This document shows, piece after piece, positions 32,001 through 43,500 of a stretch of 64,000 nucleotides of DNA. The stretch is from the NCBI GenBank assembly GCA_947044365.1, contig OX345643.1, forward strand, positions 3,676,001-3,740,000, in the 5' to 3' direction. Under the pieces are notes generated by a model. The model saw only the letters and a program-made list of their open reading frames with translations. It was not told where the DNA came from and made no database searches. The translations under genes and the position numbers were made by a program. Source of the stretch: Petrosia ficiformis (lineage: Eukaryota; Porifera; Demospongiae; Haplosclerida; Petrosiidae). How positions within the stretch are numbered: the first letter of the stretch is position 1; the number at the start of each line of letters is the position of its first letter.

Positions 32001-34888
32001 ATGTAATTTTAACTCTAGAGCAATGAAGGAATATCAAAACTGAAAACTTAAAATAAAAACCTCCATACACCAATGCTGCATAAGTACAGCTAGATTATAT
32101 CAAAGAAAACACAAAGAAACTACATATACTTATGTAGGATTGTTATATGGAAGTTATTATTTTAAAGTTTATGGGATTAATAAAATAATTATATTCAGTG
32201 ATAATTATTATAATTATATTATCATTAAAAGTTTTGACCAGTACATTATTAATAACAATAACGTGATACTAACTCTGGATTATGCCAAACCGTTATACAG
32301 GAATGATTTTCTAGTGATATTGATATTACCTTTACAAGTCCTTATTGTAAGACTATAATTTTTAAGATTCTGAATTTCTAATCCTGTGTTGTCTGGACAT
32401 TGATTCAGACACTGACCTCTATATATCACATTAACGCACCTGTGTATTAGACAAAAATGACAACTGAGCATTACAAAATCTAAGCAATTACAAAATAGAG
32501 CAGGCTTAATAGTTGTTGAGATGAACTGTGATTAATTTAGTTCTGTAAAACAGCCCGTGATTATTATTTTAATCCAATACAGAACAGATCAAAATCCATC
32601 TCATTATACGTGATTTTACATATACTTACTTCTCACAAGGTCCATCATATTTTGATCCACAGAAGATACACTCTGAATCGTAATCACTACAGAGAGGGTC
32701 TGCTTCTGTTTGTGTGTATATGCAAGAGAGAGAGAGAGCATAGGCACATACAGAGATTTACTGGTACAAGGGCAAAGAATTCACATGCAAAGTGTGCAGC
32801 AACATTTTGTTATTGATTATTCATGAGATTTTAATTACAGTATAACACAATAATTTTGTTATTTGATTTTTAAATTTTTGCACGAAATAATTTCGTGTGA
32901 AGATATGTGCACAAAATAGATTTTAATCCATTGTAAAATTTCACAAATTAATTTTCACGTATTGACTATTGCACAAAAATAAAAAACAAAAGATTTGTGT
33001 TATATGGTAACAGAGAATTTATTATCACACATGGTATACTTTATGGCCTGCAGGGCCATCTCTATGATTGCTTTCCACGGGCTTTAACTGTATATTTTTT
33101 ATATAGTTAAGGAAGTTGTATTGTTCCAGTGGCTCAGTCAATTAATTGGCATGTTGTGTAATGGAACGCCTACTCGACCTCTACCAACCAGCATGAAGGA
33201 AGCTGCTTGCAGTTTATGTAAAAAACTGAAACTAACAGCTGTTCTATCCAAATATATTCTTTAGGTTCTATAAGATACATTAAAAAGTAAGAAGAGTACA
33301 TAATCAACTATAAAAGGCTCAGTGCTGTGGTTCAGTCATGAGAAAGTCAGCAATAATTACTGAATGTTGGACACCACAAAGTGGGATACTTTTTTCTCCA
33401 TATATCTCAGTATGAAATAATGTGATGCACTCATTAGCTTATTTCTGATGTATGATGCTAATCAGTTCTTAATGTGTCCAAGAAATTACCAACAAAATTG
33501 CTAAAAGTTGAATGGCTGCATTATAAAATTGCCAGTAATTACTGCAATAGTAACCAGAAAACATGCAATATCAACATAGAGACAGACAAACAAAAATAGT
33601 AACTCCACACAATGTTTTGGTATTATGTCTTCTGCAGACAGCTCAGTGAAGAAGGGCATAAGACTAAAATGTTGTGTGGAGTTTCTATTGTTTCCTTCTC
33701 ATATACACTTAGGAATATGACTCAGCAATAAAGCGTGGGTACCAAACAAGACAAGAATAATGAAGGGAAGTTAACTTCCAAGGAGCTCTCTTTGATACAA
33801 ATTATTTAATTAAGATGGACAAATAAACAGATAGACAAAGCACTATACTCATCCACTGCATGCCAGGTAATAATTAAGTGACCAAAGTGTTTCTATTCCC
33901 TTGCTACCACTATAACTCGTATTATTCTGTAGTACTCAAGTAATGTTTACATAGCAATTCAAACTGACAAAGTTAATGTAATTAATATAGACAGTTAACT
34001 CCTTTCCTTCTTTTTTATTGTGAGTGATATCATGACTAAATTATTCATGACCAAAAAGCTTTCAAAGTACAACTTTATAGAAACCATCTTCACATAAATA
34101 TTTCTAGCAACATAATTACTAAATTCTACTAAAACTTAACCAAAATCCCTTCAGTAACAAATTATGACTTAAGTATAGCTAAAGTATAGCTAAAATTACA
34201 AGTCTATTGCAAAAACTACAAAATTAATAGCTCCTGCACTAGGCTTATAAACATTAACACAAAATTAACTGTGTTCATGATAATTATATTATTATTGCTT
34301 AATCACATACAGTCTTATCATACATACCATTGCTATTCTGACAATCAGTATGATTTCCTGATGGTGTAAAATAGCCACTGACACAGGAACATTGTCTATT
34401 GTTGATGCATTCTGAATGATCCCCACATCGATCTTCAATGTCACCAGATGCTAGTCCACCGTTTTGTGTTTCAGTTTCACAACCTGTGAGGAAATCATCA
34501 GAAATAAAATAATCATGTAGCCATACCTAGAAATATGAAAGTTTCAATCAAAAATGTTGTATTGTCATTTACTGAAAAACAGTCGCACCTTCCTTTGATA
34601 TTAATCTGTACTATATGAGAAATTAGTAATCTACACAAAAATGTAAATGATTGTGGCTGCTACAATGTTTTTAGCAAGGAAAATCAACCATTAATTAAGT
34701 ACAGGTGTGCATTCACTGCTACCAACCAGTTATTATGCAACTACACCCTCAAAACAGTCAGTTTACTCACTTGCAGGGGTTTGTCCTGCAACTTGCAGAC
34801 TTGTAACAAGTAGCAATACCCACATCATAAAGGCTCTTGAATTAGTATCTGACAAACGACAACATCGCTTTCTGAAGAAGCCAGCCAT
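24405..34888 (-). CDS. Single-pass membrane protein with signal peptide, EGF-like ectodomain and unnamed cytoplasmic domain
   Basis: Ten exons join in phase to 370 residues: 34888-34771 (ATG), 34483-34328, 32699-32630, 32439-32330, 31636-31513, 31392-31296, 27374-27314, 26952-26811, 25098-24966 and 24506-24405 (TAA). Exon 1 gives a basic N-terminus and a hydrophobic signal (FMMWVLLLVTSLQVAG). Exons 2-4 give about 110 extracellular residues rich in cysteine with EGF/EB-like spacing (CGDHSECINNRQCSCVSGY; SECIFCGSKYDGPCEKC). Exon 5 holds one membrane span (about residues 160-188) followed by a basic LRRSRS stop-transfer. The cytoplasmic part has an acidic linker, then a helical block (EEFFTKLSVLRLHSEM, MLNDMRRRLKEL, RDLTRLLYMVNKKPENV, WSEQILNRY) and a Ser/Thr-rich tail. 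The order suggests a type I surface receptor or adhesion-like protein. I do not recognise the cytoplasmic domain. Confidence 0.75.
25330..25430. repeat. Simple repeats (ACAC, CTCT, CTGT)
   Basis: Short runs of CA, CT and CTGT in an intron of the EGF/TM gene produce a spurious + strand open frame. Confidence 0.7.
25789..25875 (+). pseudogene. RecQ-like helicase fragment (Walker A region), degenerate
   Basis: The + strand reads KKDVFVIIPTGLGNSLCYF, which lines up with the Walker A motif I of RecQ-type helicases (consensus PTGxGKSLCY). The catalytic lysine is replaced by asparagine. No other helicase motif follows. It lies antisense in an intron of the EGF/TM gene and probably came with a mobile element. 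Confidence 0.6.
27737..28109. mobile_element. Near-perfect 370-bp palindrome (foldback MITE)
   Basis: Outer words agtatgatggtgacatcatc (left) and gatgatgtcaccatcatact (right) are exact complements. The match continues through tgtgcacactatgcagga / tcctgcatagtgtgcaca, atacaatatattgtat and ggtcctatat, to a short centre acgcaggctc at about 27918-27927 between tatagccc and gggctata. The arms differ by small indels only. The sequence is non-coding. Confidence 0.85.
28980..29025. repeat. (TA)n microsatellite
   Basis: Alternating TA run inside the 28.3-30.3 kb element. Confidence 0.85.
29574..29612. repeat. (ACACACAG)n tandem repeat
   Basis: About four units of cacagaca in a row, inside the same element. 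Confidence 0.85.
29688..29962 (+). pseudogene. RecQ-like helicase N-terminal fragment
   Basis: The + strand reads FGFSSLKNEQE, then FIDGKVVMCLPTGLGKSLCF (Walker A with the lysine retained), then SIVVAISPLNSLMSD (motif Ia position), a TAA, and in the same frame KNRGLKAVCV. This is the order of motifs 0, I and Ia in RecQ-family DNA helicases. In-frame stops (one before motif I at about 29731, one after motif Ia at about 29883) and the missing DEAH box and later motifs show a broken fragment. It sits inside the inverted-end element. Confidence 0.7.
33030..33400 (+). mobile_element. TIR element ('catagggatg' family), copy with indels
   Basis: It starts with ggcctgcagggccatctctatgattgctttcc-type sequence and keeps ttaaggaagttg, cagtcaattaattggc, a ttcttt-agg-ttcta stretch and a cagcaataattactgaatg-like stretch ahead of gacaccacaaag. 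It lies in the intron of the EGF/TM gene between exons 32699 and 34328. Confidence 0.6.
33600..33700. repeat. Imperfect 100-bp hairpin
   Basis: actccacacaatgttttggt on the left is answered by ctaaaatgttgtgtggagt on the right, with gtcttctgcag and tcttcac near the centre. It is a possible small foldback element. Confidence 0.5.
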
Positions 34889-35159
34889 CGTACTGAAGTT
34901 GCTAGAGATGTATTTTTGGGGGCGTTACCCACAAGATAAGACCCCTCCAAACAAATTTACTAGAACCTACAAAAAAACCCCACCCTAGATCTATAACTTG
35001 TAGCCAGCCCTTCCCACTCGGCCACACGAGCAAATTATCTTGTCTCATTTGGGTATAATGATCTGGTATGGATTTTTCTTATTGGGGTTCCTTTTGTCAA
35101 TTCACTGTACATCAGATTGGTTGATAGAAAAGATCAAAAATTGTAAGTCAATCATTCAT

Positions 35160-35161
<2 letters not shown>

Positions 35162-35206
<45 letters not shown>
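35162..35206. repeat. (TA)n microsatellite, copy A only
   Basis: A TA run of about 45 bp directly after exon 1 of hydrolase copy A. At the matching place copy B has only tagattttg, so the repeat expanded or contracted after duplication. Confidence 0.85.
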
Positions 35207-35209
<3 letters not shown>

Positions 35210-37724
35210 AATTGGCTAACAGTGAATGCATTGGCGTGACTATCAGACCAGCTGGCATTCCTATGTGGTTTGTGGGGATGGCGAGTGAAGGCCCGCGAGA
35301 CTTATCCCTCCAAAATTGAGAATTGGCTATTATGCTTTTCATATTGATCTCAGCAAACAATGAAAGGAAAACCTCCAACTTAACATAACTTTCTCAATTG
35401 AAAATACAGTATGTGTAATGATCTGGAAGTAGCTGTGAACTATTATGTTTTTTTAATTATTACTCGCTTGCTATCAGTCCACAGACATGTACAACTCAGT
35501 TTGGCCACATAAGCACGTGTCTAACTTGCGAGATTACCTGATTCCTATGACTGTGCCTGTAACTATCATAATATGATTACAAAAAAGACTTGTATCACAA
35601 AAAGAGGGGATACAAATACATGTATCTCATATCGAGTGTGTGAGAGTTGGCACGTATCTGTAATACTAATGTGTATATAATTATGTAATTATAATTCTAG
35701 TAGAAAGTGGGATATTATTTAGTCATTTAAATACTATAAAAATGTGTCAAAATTAACATAATTATAGGTAACACTAACTGAAGAAAACGACACTCTTATC
35801 CTATCAAATGGTTTGATCACAAGGAAATTCACCCTTTCACCAAATTTTGGAACATTGGATTTCAGAAGTGAGATTACTGGACATTCAGTTGTACGTGCCA
35901 TTACACCAGAGACTAATGTGACACTTGATGGATATCAATACAGTATTGGTGGACTTTATGAGACTAGTACTACTCATGCATACTTAAATCGGTCATCTGT
36001 CCAAGTACAGTCTGATCCAGATGCTTTTAAATATGTTAGATACACCCAGTCCTCTCCTACACCTTCATTTCACTGGGAACCAGGACTCCGCTATTCACCA
36101 AAGGATGTTAATTGGCCTCCGAAAGGATTACATTTAAAAATTGACTTTGTTGCACCAGCAGTGGTTAAAATTCCAGCACACAAAGATGTTAAAATATCTC
36201 TTCATTATGAAATGTACCAAGGAGTTCCAATTCTCTCAAAATGGGTATCAGTGTACTATACTAACACAACTGTTGTGAATCCTGTTCGTGTAAATTCAGT
36301 TGAAGTTGAAATTTTAGCCACACAGAAGCCATATGTTCCATGGAACTATGGATCAATGCCTCACCCTTGGGAGAGGGGTAGTGGAATCACAGGTTCTTGG
36401 CTGTATGTGGAGACAGATTTAGCTCATGGTACAAGTGTATATTGGACAGATGATTCAAAAATTAGTGCTAGTCCTGGAGCAGATGAACCTGTTTTGTTTT
36501 GTTCCTATACTGCTGGACCAGGAATTCTTTTATCTAGTGTTAAGAACAACTCACTCTATTTGGAAGTGTTTGATAGTTTTCGAGTGATAGAATTAGTAAC
36601 TGATTCAGAAGACAAAGAAAGAGTAGCTCTTAGTAGACATCGTCTCACACGACTTCTAAATCCACAAACACAAGAGAACCCAATTTTCTTCCATGCTACA
36701 AATACTACATCAGAGGGTTTTAAAAGTGCAGTGGACCAAATGGTCAACGTTGGATTTGAGATGTTTATCTACAGTTTTGGAAGTGGATTTAGCTTAGAAA
36801 ATCCAAGTGAATCATACATACAACAAATCAAGACTGATATTGATTATGCTCATTCAAAGGGAATTGAAGTTGGAGGGTAAGATTATTTTTATCGTAATAA
36901 TAGCATCACTTTTGTAACATAAATATGTATATGAGATACTGAGATGTTTGACTGCACTGCATTGTAGTAGAAGCTAACCCCCATATTTTCAGTAATAATT
37001 TAATTTGATTGGCTATTCTGTATTATCCCCGTCGTGAATATTATTAATTTATTAATGACTCTACTATCCATGATACCATATACTTGCATAATTATAATAT
37101 TGTTTATAGTATAGACAAGATTTTTATCATTTTTAAAATAGCTGTTTCTCATTGCTATATATTTGAATAATTTCAATACAAAAAGAATGCTTAAATTTCT
37201 ATAATTTTGAACATTATAGTTACTTTAATGTGAGCGTGTACTTACAAGTATTTACAAATAATTGAATTATTGCACTAATTAGAGTTGGAGTGATCTCTCA
37301 AAGCTCATCAGTTCTTACATCTATTACATATAGGTATGATCTGATTTGTCTAGAACGAGGTCATGGAGGGTATGGTGGAAATGTTGGTGATATGTGGGAT
37401 ACAGTGGATCCTTCTACAAATCAATTTAAGGCTGATGCTTGCTTTGCCTCTGGTTGGTATGTCATTACTGCATGCATATCTCATGATAACTGTCACAAAC
37501 AATACTTCTTTATAGGTATGACAAGTTGAGGACAATAATTTTCAATTTTATAAATAAAACTGGTTTATGTATGTTAGAGACAGATGGTCCATATGGAGAA
37601 GGCTCTTGTGCTTCAAAAGCCCATAATCATCATGTTGATCTTGGTGACTCTGTATACTGGCAAACAAAATTGCAGGTACACTATCACAATAGCAACAATT
37701 ATAAAGTATTATAAATTAATGTAA

Positions 37725-38352
37725 GTACAGTGGAACCTCCATTTAACGGACAGTTTGGGGATTTTTACTTTGTCCTTTATACAGAGGTGTCCTTTACAAG
37801 GAGGTTCTCCAGTTCAGGCACTGGTAATGCAAACCTAAGACTTTATAAGACTCAGAATTGCTTCAGAGAAGATGTATTAAGAAATCCACAGATGTAAAAT
37901 TTATTTTTCATCATCACCAGGAAGATATTTAGGCGAGTGCTTCAAAGTTTAGCAGTCTATGGGTAACGCCCACTTTTATACTCGCCTGAATAAGTTCTAC
38001 ATTTTGAACAAGACTGAGTTTTAACTTACTTAGTTTGCCAGAAGACCTTCTGAGAAAGCCATAGATACCAAAATCACTCTTCGTTAGTAACAAGAAAGTA
38101 TTATGACGAGCATTTGAAAGTACTGTTGTCAGTGGCAACGCCCTACGTCCGTTAAATGGAAGTACTGTTCACGTGTTACCTGTATTGATGGGAATCGAGC
38201 GTTGTCCGTTATCTGTTAAATAGAGAGTCCGTTCCAAGGAGGTTAGTAAGGTACAACAATAGCAGTCAGTTCAATCCGTGCATGCATTGGTTGCGTCCGT
38301 TAAAAACGAGGTGTCCGTTACAAGGAGTGTCCGTTAAGGGAGGTTTCACTGT
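37725..38352. mobile_element. Mariner/Tigger-like MITE in hydrolase intron (copy A)
   Basis: The ends are tacagtggaacctcc and ggaggtttcactgta, flanked by TA as expected for Tc1/mariner insertion. The interior repeats gtccgtta and acaaggag words and carries the 'gcgagtgttt/caacgccc' repeat. The same insertion is present in copy B, so it predates the duplication. Confidence 0.7.
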
Positions 38353-39059
38353 AGTTATATTGCATGTGTATGTTTAGTGTTGTTGTGTTATCATGTTCAG
38401 TCATTGGATGGATGTCACTATTCAAAATTATATGTTTTAGAACTAAATATTTTCAGTACTAGTCGTTAAGCATGCATATAAATTAAGAATAGCATCATAT
38501 GCTTGTTCTCACATTCTTTTCTAGTTATGCCATTTATATCTATTTAGGGTCAGTTGTATAAAGACTTGAAGGAGTTGAATGTTTTCATCAATCAACCAGA
38601 CTACTACTTTTACCAAGGAGGTAATAAAGTTGGCATGGGTTACAACGAAAACCAATATAGCTTACCAAGATGGGAAGACCTTACAGTTAGTAGGATGGTA
38701 AGAAATAGAATGCATCACATTATATTTTTTGTGACGTCAGTTATCTAGCTAGATTGATAATAAATCCCCTATAATGCCTACATATGATGTTTGCATTGTA
38801 TCAAGCCTTGACAAGCAATGTTTATGAAAAGGGAGAATAAATGTGGGGATATCAAAACCAAAAATGTATACAAAGAAGGCCAGGTTGGTATTGTAACAAC
38901 AAAAATTAAAACAATTCCATTATAATACAATGCCCAAGTATACATAACTACTCTTGAAGTTGCTATTTATAGTAGTCACTTCACTCACTTGTATAGGTTA
39001 TATGGAAGTGGATATATGAAGGTACTGGACAGAAGCTACTTGAATTATTCTCTCCTGTA

Positions 39060-39600
39060 ATAGCCCATACCCAGGCTCTTTAAGGTGGCAGAGAAAAAGA
39101 ACCTGGATTCAACTGTTTGCGCATGCACTAATCAATTTTTAAAAATTCCCCAGGTTTCTGAGGCGACCATGAAACCATCGTAATCTTTCAATTTCATTTA
39201 GCTGTAAATAGGTACACTGCAAAAATGGAATCATTAAAATTTTATTGGTTAGTAAAGTTGCAAGGAATATGACAACCACCAAATTAAATCCTTGAAACTG
39301 TACTAACCACTAAATTAGTTGTTTAACTGTTTTGTTTTTGCAGTGTAGTATAATCAATTATGCTAGTTTCCATCCAGCGATCTCTGCACAGCACCTTGGA
39401 TATCCTGGTCTTTTCAAAACCAGGAGCAGATCGTAGCTGTGTTATTGTGTACTACAAACTGACACACCCTTTAGTGACTGTGTGTTATTTTGCATGTTAA
39501 TTAGTGCATGTGGAAACAGTTGAATCCAAGCTCTTTTTCTCTGTCATCTTAAAGAGCTTGGGTACAAGGCTACTCCGAGTTACTTCCGTTATAATAAATT
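39060..39600. repeat. Repeat with inverted end words in hydrolase intron (copy A)
   Basis: cccaggctctttaaggtggcagag near 39070 is answered by ctctgtcatcttaaagagcttgggt near 39540, in inverted sense. The piece is also in copy B (about 51709-52200). It is probably a degenerate non-autonomous transposon. Confidence 0.45.
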
Positions 39601-40570
39601 ATTATTATAAACAAACTTTCGTAATACAGGTACCAGTTGTGAAAGTGTTCTGATTAAAGAGGTGTTCTTATTTTAGAGAGATCCCCCCAGCCGCAAAATG
39701 ACTGCCATGCATTTTAATTGCATTAATATACTTGCTAAATGTAACAACCACTCACAGTATTATATATATATCTATGTACTCGTTATGGATAAGTTTTGTT
39801 GATCTGCATTTGGAACCCTCACAGTTTCATTTTACCTCCAAACTCAATGTGTGTGTAGATGCTGGACAAATAATTTAGCAGAGAAAGTCAGTTAAGTAAG
39901 TATTTATGCACTTTCTGGTCTCTCCTATTACAGAGCATGTATGATGACAGATATCACTTCATTCCTACTCAAGGCTGGATGTTAGTTCCAATAGTAGTGT
40001 ACCATGGAGGTGGTGATGCAGCTATGTTTGAACCCCTTTTTAGTGATTTGTTTTGTGAGATGTCAATTTAATTAGAGTATATAATACACATTGATTTATT
40101 TATTATTGTCTGTTCACGCTGTATACATACAGATATTGATGCCATTCTTCATGTGAATCCTTACATTGAAAACAAAGGACTAATGATGGTGTACAATCCA
40201 ACATCTTATGTTATATCCCATAATTTATCAATTCCTCTTTACTATATTGGTTTGAAATCTTCAGTACTAGTTTTCCAAGAAGGGCAACAACCAGGAAAAT
40301 CTTACACTTTGAATCGAGAGTGTTCTGTAATTCTTAGTCTAAATATGGCACCACAAACTATAACTTGGTTTCTTTTTAAGGCAAACTTGTGACTTAATAA
40401 TTATTTATGTAATTACTATGGATTTTGGAACACTAGTCTATTTTACAAGAATTATTATGAAGGCAGTTGTACAGTTTATATATGGCAAAGGATCAAAGAA
40501 AAAAACATTAGATTAACAAATAATACATTCAGAGTGATTTCGGACATGACTAAATAAAATAAAGCATGCG

Positions 40571-43500
40571 TTAATTCATAGAAGTCGTATAAGTCGGATA
40601 AGTTGGATAAGTCGGATAGTCTAAATTTTCTGCTGCAATTGCAATTGCTACAATGGGAGCAGTAATAATACCAGCAATCACTGTAGCAATTCCAACAATT
40701 AGAGAAACAACACTGCAGCATAATGCAACAGCCCCTCTGTTCTTTGCTTGTGGATAAAACTGTTTATGCTTGTAATGAACTGCCTAAATGGGATCATTAT
40801 ACAAAATTAACAGAAATATTTATTGAATAATGAACTGAAATATACAAAATACACTGTAATAATGTTATCTCCATGAGATACATGAATGCTGTGTCCAGGT
40901 TATGTTGATGTTCTGGTACACAGTTTTGTTTTATTCTCTCAATTTTAAAATCATTTAACTCGCTTTTTTCCGGTAGTACTCAGATTCAGGATTCATAGTT
41001 TACTGTAAATTCTGCCTGATAACATCAAATGTGAACAATAAGACATAATTATGTCAAATACTGGAGGATCGAAGCGTAAATAGCTTGCTCATCAGCGATT
41101 TGATTGGCCGTGAAGAAGTAATCTAATATTTTGACATACTGTGTCATCCTTGTCGCCAATTTGTGATGACTTTAAATATTTTATTGACAACTTAACTATA
41201 ATGATGTCTGTCTCTTAGTAATATAACAAAATTTTCTGTGTACCAAAACATATCATGGTAACCTGGAGACAACAATACTACATAAAACAGTATTCAATAC
41301 AAATTATCATACAAGGAAAACGAACATTTTTGTAATACAAAACTTACACATAAAGAGCACAGTAATCCAATGAATGCAAAAAACACTGCAGGCAATATTA
41401 AAGTCACTGAACAGAGAACACACATACATATTGACATTCGTATGTTAGTATTAACATTAGCACTGGGAGGAGGTTCAGGAATAACTCCAGGCTGCATAAG
41501 AAAAGCATGTTAATATGTCCTGCTTTAAAATTATTATTTTAAAAGATATAACCATAAGGGAAGCAAGATATATGGAAATATAACTGCACCAACTCGCGCA
41601 CATGTTTTATATGAATCACACCCAAAGCCCCACAGGATAACACACCTTTCTTATCTACGTGTACAATCCCCTCAAAAAATATAATAGGGATGAGATCACA
41701 CGATCAATATGAGATTTCCCCAAACTGTTAATAAGAGACACAGAGCATACATTTTTAATTTGGTATGGAAGTTTATATAAAAATTGACCTGACAGTGATC
41801 ACAAATTATATAACACATATATTATGATAACTGCTATATATAGACATGTAATAGGAATGATTACATGTTTCAAAATAATAGTAATAGCAATAGCAATAGG
41901 TAATTAAAAACTGAGGTAATAGCAATAGTAATAGACAGTCAAGTAATAGTAATAGTAATATATAATCTCAATGTTGAGGTAATAGTAATAGTAATTGTTA
42001 TTGACTTTCAGTAATATGTTCATTTAAAGTAGGGCCAGTAGAGCGACTTTATTATTGGAGGGAAATGTTTTCTCCCAGAAATGTGCAAACTTACATATTC
42101 TGTTTTCGAGAAACTCACTGACATTAAATGTAATGGACATTTTAGTTTAAAACATGAAAGAATTTCAAAGTAACTTCAAAACTATAGTAATCCGTAACAG
42201 TAACACTGACTTAGGTAGTAAAGGTAACGGTAATAGTAATATATTACATTGCATAGTAATGAACCTCACATCTGGCTAAATTTATATATATATAATATAT
42301 TATATATATATATATAATTATAATAATTACATATATAATATATTATAGATATATGTATATCATCAGACATCAGTATATGTTAGAGTAGCAGTGTCGTTTT
42401 AGTTAACTATAACTAAAAACCCTATTAGTAAGGCAGCTTGACTTAGTTAAATGTAACTATAACTAAATTACACGTCTAATATAATAACTATAAATAACTA
42501 AAATGAAAAATAGACAGTTTTAGTTAATCAACTATAATTAAAAGTGGTCATTATTGTCATACTAAAATAGGACTGTAGAGTACAGAGTTTGCTGTACTCG
42601 AAACAAATATAATGTTATTCTTTCCTTTGATGATAATGGACTGAAGTGCATATAAACTAGAGCAGGGATGATTAATTGATTGATCAATTAATCAATCTAT
42701 ATTGAAAATTCTTTTGATTATCAATTGTTAGTCTGTGATATCTATTATGCTAATTAAGACACACTTTTCAAGCAAATAATGTAAGATATAGAAGTGACAG
42801 GAAGCCTTTTTGATTATCAAATGTGAGGAATTGCATTAATTGACCTTCCACTGATTTTAATTGATTTCAGAATCTTAGTGATTCCAAATCCAGGGCCTGA
42901 AATTAGGGACTCATTACATCACTAGGTTATTGATAAACTGCACTAATAGCTATATCTAATTACAAAAGGTATATAAGAACCTTTTAAAAGAAGAATTATA
43001 ATAGGCTCAGACATAAGAACGTCAACAATCTCACTCTTCCCCCTTCCCCTTCTACACTGCATGAAACCATGATAATATTATTATGGAACATTAAATTCAG
43101 TAATAATATTGAGCTAACATGATAATTTCACTAATGTGTAAACAATTGTTTTGTAACTTGAACTGTATAAGATTGGGTTGATCAATATTCTAAAAGCTTC
43201 TTGTACAACAATGGATTCATCACCTTGTGCCTTATAAACTGAAAAAGATGTTTTATTTATCATGCTTCATATTCTAATGTATATATTTCCAAGTTGTTGT
43301 AAAGTTTCGTAATACTAGAACTTACCAATACTGGATCTGGAGGAGGATAGTTTGTGTGTTGAACTCCTCTAATTCTGACATTCGGAGGAGGCGGCAGTGG
43401 TTGAGGTTGAGGAGGTTGTTCATAATAATAAGTTGGATTATTATGAAGTGGAGGTGATGGTTGGGGCTGTCCTGTTAATACTGTATCATAGTATGGTACA

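Larger units (their letters stand above)
35058..40392 (+). pseudogene. Clan-D-like glycoside hydrolase, copy A, disrupted
   Basis: The exon pattern equals copy B: 35058-35142 (signal peptide), 35768-36876, 37334-37456, 37516-37675, 38548-38697, 39934 onward and 40133-40392. Two lesions stand out. Exon 1 lacks two bases just before its donor (aaaaattgtaag against aaaaatgatgtaag in copy B), so splicing to 35768 gives a stop after a few codons. In exon 6 a deletion equal to copy B bases 52669-52890 (222 bp, short ct microhomology) removes 199 coding bases and the donor, and the frame stops at 40069. A Gly-to-Glu change follows the ETDGPYG motif, and Ser-to-Cys lies just before it. Exon 2 still encodes 355 residues identical to copy B. 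A downstream ATG at 35813 could begin a protein without a signal peptide, but the later loss would still truncate it. Confidence 0.8.

Noticed and set aside
35480..35570. Short ATG frame MYNSVWPHKH as an alternative first exon of the hydrolase
   Set aside because: The exon at 35058/47099 gives a proper signal peptide and, in copy B, perfect phase; the short frame has no donor in phase and is interrupted in copy B.
36556..36747. Minus-strand frame repeated at 49201-49392
   Set aside because: Exact antisense shadow of hydrolase exon 2.
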